The notes under the pieces: generated by a model | Databases searched by the model: none | What the model was told of the DNA's origin: nothing | The model's input: only the letters and a program-made list of their open reading frames with translations | Source: Planctomycetota bacterium | Lineage (GTDB): Bacteria > Planctomycetota > SZUA-567 | DNA: 6,348 nucleotides | Assembly (NCBI GenBank): GCA_031270145.1 | Contig: JAISYD010000358.1 | Span: 1-6,348, forward strand | Direction of reading: 5' to 3' | Program-made: the position numbers and the translations under genes | In this document: in pieces, positions 3,447-6,348 of the stretch | Numbering within the stretch: position 1 is the first letter of the stretch | Layout: every line of letters starts with the position of its first letter

Positions 3447-5528
3447 ATGGATCAAAGCGCGCATCATCCTGCCCGTCCGGAATATCCCGGCGCATCCGCC
3501 ATGCCCGAACAGGACGCTTGGAACAGCCAAGGGACGTGTTCGGCCCGTCCGGCAGCGGGTATGCCTCGGCCGCCCCAGCCAGTCCCGCTTTATCCTTGGG
3601 AGGCAACCTCGCCACGATCGCTGCCAGGCTATTATGAGCCGCCCACGCCTATGCCTATGCCTACGCCTATGCCTATGCTCACGCCTACGCCTACGCCTAT
3701 GCCTATGCTCACGCCTATGCCTACACCTGTGCTTATGCCGGCGCCGGCGCCCGGCGTTGCGGTATGGCCAGGCGGAACGCTTCCCGGCAACAATCGGCGT
3801 CAGGATTCTGTTCCGCCAGCCGTTCCGGCGGATCTGCCGAAGAGCGAATCCGGCACGCGCGACTTCGACCGGGGAGTCGACCCGCGCTATCATCCGCCGA
3901 TGCCGCCGCCCGACCTCGACGATGCTGAAGGACTCCCGGATTACCTTGACGGCGCTCCCATCCCTGGCTATGCCGAAAGCCAGGCGAAACCCGTTTGCCG
4001 CCCCGCCGACATGGAACTCTGCGAGGTTTCCGATCTGTGCCGGAAATCCCTCGCCGCTGCGCACGCCTCGCCCGATTCGCCGCACGTGTATAACTTCAAC
4101 GGCGTCTGCGCGACGGTCGAGGACGCGGAGAACGGCGGAAAAACCATACAGGAAATAAGCGCCTCGTCGAGCGGCCGTTCAACTTTGAAGGTGCTGCTGA
4201 CCAGGCTGGTCGCGTTTGTCAGGCGCGGCGCCAATCACGCCGACAGGCCGGTGAAGCCCCCGGACGACGCCATCATGGACATCCTCGCCCATCCCGAAGG
4301 ACTTCCCCGGCTGGAGGGACTGGTCGACATCCCCACCTTCCGGGAGGATGTCTCGCTCATCCGGGACGCCGGCTATGACGCCGCATCCCGCCTGTATCAC
4401 GCACCGGCCATGCCGGCCGAATTCGACTCCCTTCCCGAAACCCCCACACCGGACGACGTGCGGGACGCCCTTGCCGCCCTCGAGGAGCCTTTCGCCGGCT
4501 TCCCATTCGAGAACGAGGCGGCCAGAAGCAATTTCCTCGGCCTGCTGCTCACCCCCATCGCCAGGCCGTTCATTGCCGGCAACGTCCCGCTGATCGCGAT
4601 ATCCTCGAATGTCCAGGGAGCGGGCAAGACGACTCTGGCGGCATGCCTTGGCGCCATTGCCGGCGATAAAGGCTACGCCCAGATTACTGTTCCAGAGCGC
4701 AACGACGACGAGGAGGTCCGTAAACGGCTGACCGCGAGCCTGATGCCCCGTCCAAGGGTGCTGGTGATTGACAATCTGGTCGGCAAGTTCGACAGCCCGA
4801 CCATGGCGTCCCTGCTGACGACCAATACCTGGAGCGACAGGCGGCTTGGCCTTTCCGAGATGATAACCTGTCCAATGCGGGCGGTCGTCGTCGCCACCGG
4901 CGTAAACATCATGGTGGCCGGGGACCTCTCCCGGCGCACCGTCATGCTGCAGCTTGAGGCGAAGGACGAGAAGCCGTGGGAGCGCCAATTCTCCTTCGAT
5001 CCGCTGGTCTATGTCCGGGAACATCGCGGCAAGCTCGTCAGGGCGCTGATTATCCTGATTCGGAACTGGGAGGCGGCGGGAAGGCCGCTCTGGGGCGGGA
5101 AACGCCTCGGCTCCTTCGAGTCCTGGTGCGAGATGATCGGCGGCATACTGGCGGCGGCGGGCGTTGACGGGTTCCTGGCCGACTGGAATGGGGCGGACAG
5201 CGCCGCCAGCCAGGAACTAGAGGAATTGAGCGCTTTTCTTCAAGCGTTCCTCAATGTGTTCCACAACGAGGCCGTCACTTCCGCCAATTTTGCGGCGAAA
5301 GCCAGGGCGCAGGAAAACCAGCAATTGCGCAACAACCTTCCCGAAGGTCTGAGCGTCATCCTTGACCAGAAGAACGTCAACCCCGCCAGGAAAGTAACAA
5401 TCTATTTCAAGTCGATCCAGAACCGCGTGGCCGGCGGCATGAGGCTGGTATCCGAATATTCCGCCCATGAGAAGGTGCACTTATGGCGGGTGGACTTCGT
5501 CGGCCTGAAACAGGTTGCGGGTATGTGA
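3447..5528 (+). CDS. Mobile-element replicative helicase / P-loop ATPase, 693 aa
   Basis: This is most likely the DNA-unwinding ATPase of the element. Residues 1-65 are Pro/Ser-rich. Residues 66-98 are a Met-Pro-Thr repeat and probably disordered, as is the acidic linker to about 200. Residues about 270-320 (AIMDILAHPEGLPRLEGLVD, later DAGYDAASRLYHAP) match the segment that precedes the motor in plasmid and phage primase-helicases, recalled as LxGIVxxPxxRxDGxxxxxxGYDxxTGLYYxP. The ATPase core follows: Walker A QGAGKTT at 390-396 with Lys394, Walker B VLVIDNL with Asp442, a sensor-like ATGVN ending at Asn487, and GDLSRR with Arg496/Arg497 as likely arginine fingers. The last 60 residues suggest a winged-helix fold. 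No primase/polymerase domain is visible here; a zinc-finger primase begins 364 bases downstream, so the two activities are on separate genes. The start is fixed by AGGGGGAG. Its last codons and stop overlap the first copy of the octamer array. The AAA+ subfamily is not certain. Confidence 0.8.
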   Translation: MDQSAHHPARPEYPGASAMPEQDAWNSQGTCSARPAAGMPRPPQPVPLYPWEATSPRSLPGYYEPPTPMPMPTPMPMLTPTPTPMPMLTPMPTPVLMPAPAPGVAVWPGGTLPGNNRRQDSVPPAVPADLPKSESGTRDFDRGVDPRYHPPMPPPDLDDAEGLPDYLDGAPIPGYAESQAKPVCRPADMELCEVSDLCRKSLAAAHASPDSPHVYNFNGVCATVEDAENGGKTIQEISASSSGRSTLKVLLTRLVAFVRRGANHADRPVKPPDDAIMDILAHPEGLPRLEGLVDIPTFREDVSLIRDAGYDAASRLYHAPAMPAEFDSLPETPTPDDVRDALAALEEPFAGFPFENEAARSNFLGLLLTPIARPFIAGNVPLIAISSNVQGAGKTTLAACLGAIAGDKGYAQITVPERNDDEEVRKRLTASLMPRPRVLVIDNLVGKFDSPTMASLLTTNTWSDRRLGLSEMITCPMRAVVVATGVNIMVAGDLSRRTVMLQLEAKDEKPWERQFSFDPLVYVREHRGKLVRALIILIRNWEAAGRPLWGGKRLGSFESWCEMIGGILAAAGVDGFLADWNGADSAASQELEELSAFLQAFLNVFHNEAVTSANFAAKARAQENQQLRNNLPEGLSVILDQKNVNPARKVTIYFKSIQNRVAGGMRLVSEYSAHEKVHLWRVDFVGLKQVAGM
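3642..3740 (+). repeat. In-frame CCTATG/CCTACG hexamer tract in the helicase gene
   Basis: Hexamers encoding Pro-Met or Pro-Thr alternate for about 100 bases. A 24-base unit (3660-3683) recurs exactly at 3690-3713, giving a 30-base period. It encodes residues 66-98 of the helicase. Units change length in multiples of six, so slippage would keep the frame. Confidence 0.9.
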
Positions 5529-5538
5529 CACCCGCGCC

Positions 5539-5566
5539 GCGGGTATCGGGAAAACCCGATACCCGC
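5539..5566. repeat. Perfect 12-bp hairpin, AAAA loop
   Basis: GCGGGTATCGGG (5539-5550) and CCCGATACCCGC (5555-5566) are exact complements around AAAA. Each arm contains one array octamer. It begins 11 bases after the helicase stop, so it could end that transcript or stabilise its 3' end, but no T tract follows. The matching pair in the opposite arm (5756-5782) does not form this perfect stem, so the hairpin is not simply a result of the array geometry. Confidence 0.8.
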
Positions 5567-5569
5567 AAA

Positions 5570-5578
5570 ATATCCACT
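5570..5578 (+). promoter_or_regulatory. DnaA-box-like nonamer
   Basis: ATATCCACT matches the DnaA box TTATCCACA at 7 of 9 positions. It sits at the start of the A+T-rich 38-base segment inside the octamer array. One such near-match could occur by chance; the location is what makes it worth noting. Confidence 0.3.
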
Positions 5579-5753
5579 TGAATTTATTGGAGTTATCATG
5601 ATTTGCGGGTATTGCGGGTATTGGTTTCAAGTCTATATGAAGAAATCCGGCAATGAAGAACATGGTAGCGTACGCATATATAATAGGGGATGGCGATTTC
5701 ATGCCCGCAACACCCGCATATTTACACAACATCTTATTTCTGGAGGAGTTAAC

Positions 5754-5942
5754 GTGCGGGTATCCCGTTTCTGGACACCCGCTAACCGGGGCGGCGATAC
5801 CCGCAGCCGCCTGGTGATGCCCGCACCCGACAGCGCCGTGGCCTGGCCGCTGCGAAAGCGGCGAATCGGGCCGGCAGGACAAGGAGACTGCGATGAGCCA
5901 ATATTCCAAATTGCCGAATCCGCTCAACCCGCCGCTGTATGA
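5754..5942 (+). CDS. Possible small basic ORF before the primase, 62 aa
   Basis: GGAGGAG at 5742-5748 lies 5 nt before GTG 5754, one of the best ribosome binding sites in the window. The product would be Arg-rich (VRVSRFWTPANRGGDTRSRL at its start) and overlaps the primase start by 50 bases. It runs through four array octamers, so its sequence is constrained by them. No family is recognised. The frame is also open back to ATG 5598, but that upstream part crosses array sites and looks unlike a protein. The ribosome binding site may instead be chance. Confidence 0.25.
   Translation: MRVSRFWTPANRGGDTRSRLVMPAPDSAVAWPLRKRRIGPAGQGDCDEPIFQIAESAQPAAV
5881..5886 (+). promoter_or_regulatory. Ribosome binding site for the primase gene
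   Basis: AAGGAG lies 6 nt before ATG 5893 and fixes that start. Confidence 0.75.
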
Positions 5943-6348
5943 GATGCTCTGGGCGGAAACCCGCGGGGATGTGAATGTGGTCAATCCAGGCTCCCGGCTG
6001 CGGCCCTGGATTAAAAGCGACCCTGGCAAAAGGCCGGTGGTCGCAAGCCGGGGCGGCAGCGAGGAGTACGTCATAAACTGCCCCCTGTGCGGCGACAAGC
6101 GCCACCGTTGCTATATCAACCATGCCATGGGGACGATGGTGGGAGGGGTCAAAGTCCGCTACCTGGCGCACTGCTTCAACGAAAACTGTCATGGGCTTTC
6201 CGAATGGGTCATGGAGAAGCTGGAAGAACATTACGGCCGGGAGGGCGCAGCGCCGCCGGCGTATTCAGCCGTCCCGGCGGAGACCGCGTCCGGGCCGCTG
6301 GACATCCATGCCATTGCCGGAGAGGCGGCGGAAAAGCACGAACGTCTG
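5893..6348 (+). CDS. Zinc-finger DNA primase, N-terminal 152 aa (cut by window end)
   Basis: The frame is open from ATG 5893 to the last base. Residues 63-68 are CPLCGD, followed by RCYIN at 72-76 and a second pair, CFNENCHG, with Cys94 and Cys99. The pattern CPxCGD...YIN...C-x4-C is that of zinc-binding domains at the N-terminus of phage and plasmid primases, where it reads template DNA. A catalytic TOPRIM domain would be expected after the window end but cannot be seen. Residues 10-60 contain a short conserved-looking lead (PPLYEMLWAETRGDVNVV). The gene follows the helicase on the same strand, separated by the octamer array, so the two probably form the replication module: helicase unwinds, primase primes. 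The zinc-domain call is good; the exact primase family is open. Confidence 0.75.
   Translation, partial: MSQYSKLPNPLNPPLYEMLWAETRGDVNVVNPGSRLRPWIKSDPGKRPVVASRGGSEEYVINCPLCGDKRHRCYINHAMGTMVGGVKVRYLAHCFNENCHGLSEWVMEKLEEHYGREGAAPPAYSAVPAETASGPLDIHAIAGEAAEKHERL

Larger units (their letters stand above)
5517..5824. other. Iteron-like octamer array, candidate replication origin
   Basis: There are seven exact copies of GCGGGTAT: 5517, 5539, 5605, 5614 and 5756 on the plus strand, 5559 and 5797 on the minus strand. Five one-base variants lie on the minus strand: GCGGGTGT at 5528, 5710 and 5775, and GCGGGCAT at 5701 and 5817. Ten sites form two inverted five-site arms around about 5661, with spacers of 14, 12/11, 38 and 1 bases in both. 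The array runs from the helicase stop codon to about 70 bases before the primase start. A 38-base A+T-rich segment (5567-5604) and a central TATATAAT lie inside. Iterons beside replication genes commonly form plasmid or phage origins; binding by the element's own proteins is inferred. An operator controlling the primase is the alternative. One isolated copy of GCGGGTAT occurs inside the helicase gene at 3555. Confidence 0.75.

Noticed and set aside
4179..5024. Minus-strand frame of 281 codons opposite the helicase
   Set aside because: It is the complement of the conserved ATPase core and shows no independent motif or start signal.
5656..5684. Plus-strand promoter for the primase with TATAAT at 5679-5684
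   Set aside because: The -10 is good, but no acceptable -35 exists at 16-18 bases upstream, so I do not list it as a feature. Activation by an array-binding protein is still possible.
5517..5824. CRISPR array
   Set aside because: The repeated unit is only 8 bases, occurs on both strands, and spacers vary from 1 to 79 bases. No repeats of 23 bases or more, and no cas genes, are present.
5598..5942. Longer version of the small frame before the primase, from ATG 5598
   Set aside because: Its first 50 codons cross array sites and give a non-protein-like sequence. Only the GTG 5754 version has a strong ribosome binding site, and even that is uncertain.

Overview
The window is G+C-rich bacterial DNA, apart from a more A+T-rich stretch in the first 240 bases and a mixed stretch around 5567-5755. 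It looks like part of a mobile or replicating accessory element (integrated plasmid, phage or satellite). The evidence is a helicase-type ATPase of the kind found in mobile-element primase-helicases, followed by the start of a zinc-finger primase. Shine-Dalgarno sites are strong (GAGGAGG, AGGGGGAG, AAGGAG). Protein style and codon use fit the Planctomycetota/Lentisphaerota group (a Victivallis-like host would suit), but that assignment is inference and no host marker gene is present.

Layout: two divergent gene blocks flank a control region of about 770 bases (2680-3446). The left block runs leftward on the minus strand. In transcription order it holds a 106-residue protein (2679-2359), a 205-residue helical protein (2338-1721), a 167-residue protein (1926-1423), an uncertain small frame (1415-1041) and a 319-residue protein (1198-239). 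The 106- and 167-residue proteins share a GxWRLR...DG..RRR module that resembles the beta-sheet arm-type DNA-binding domain of tyrosine recombinases, so they look like paralogues. None of the left-block genes has a function I can name firmly. The 319-residue protein resembles a hypothetical family that I associate with PVC-group mobile elements.

The control region holds two 75-base direct repeats 222 bases apart, a possible small plus-strand gene, and a near-consensus minus-strand promoter (TTGACA, 16 bases, TATACT). A GC-rich hairpin with a short T-rich tail lies just downstream of that promoter. This arrangement would give either an attenuated leader for the left operon or a small RNA of about 60 nt antisense to the helicase leader.

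The right block is the replication module on the plus strand. It contains a 693-residue P-loop ATPase (3447-5528), a gap of 364 bases, and a primase (5893 to beyond the window end) with a CPxC...CxxxxC zinc finger. The gap is the most striking part of the window. Twelve copies of an octamer, GCGGGTAT or close variants, lie between 5517 and 5824. Ten of them form two inverted five-site arrays with nearly identical spacing around a dyad at about 5661, although the spacer sequences differ. With an A+T-rich segment and a DnaA-box-like site inside one arm, this is a good candidate for the element's replication origin or a precisely built nucleoprotein site bound by its own replication proteins.
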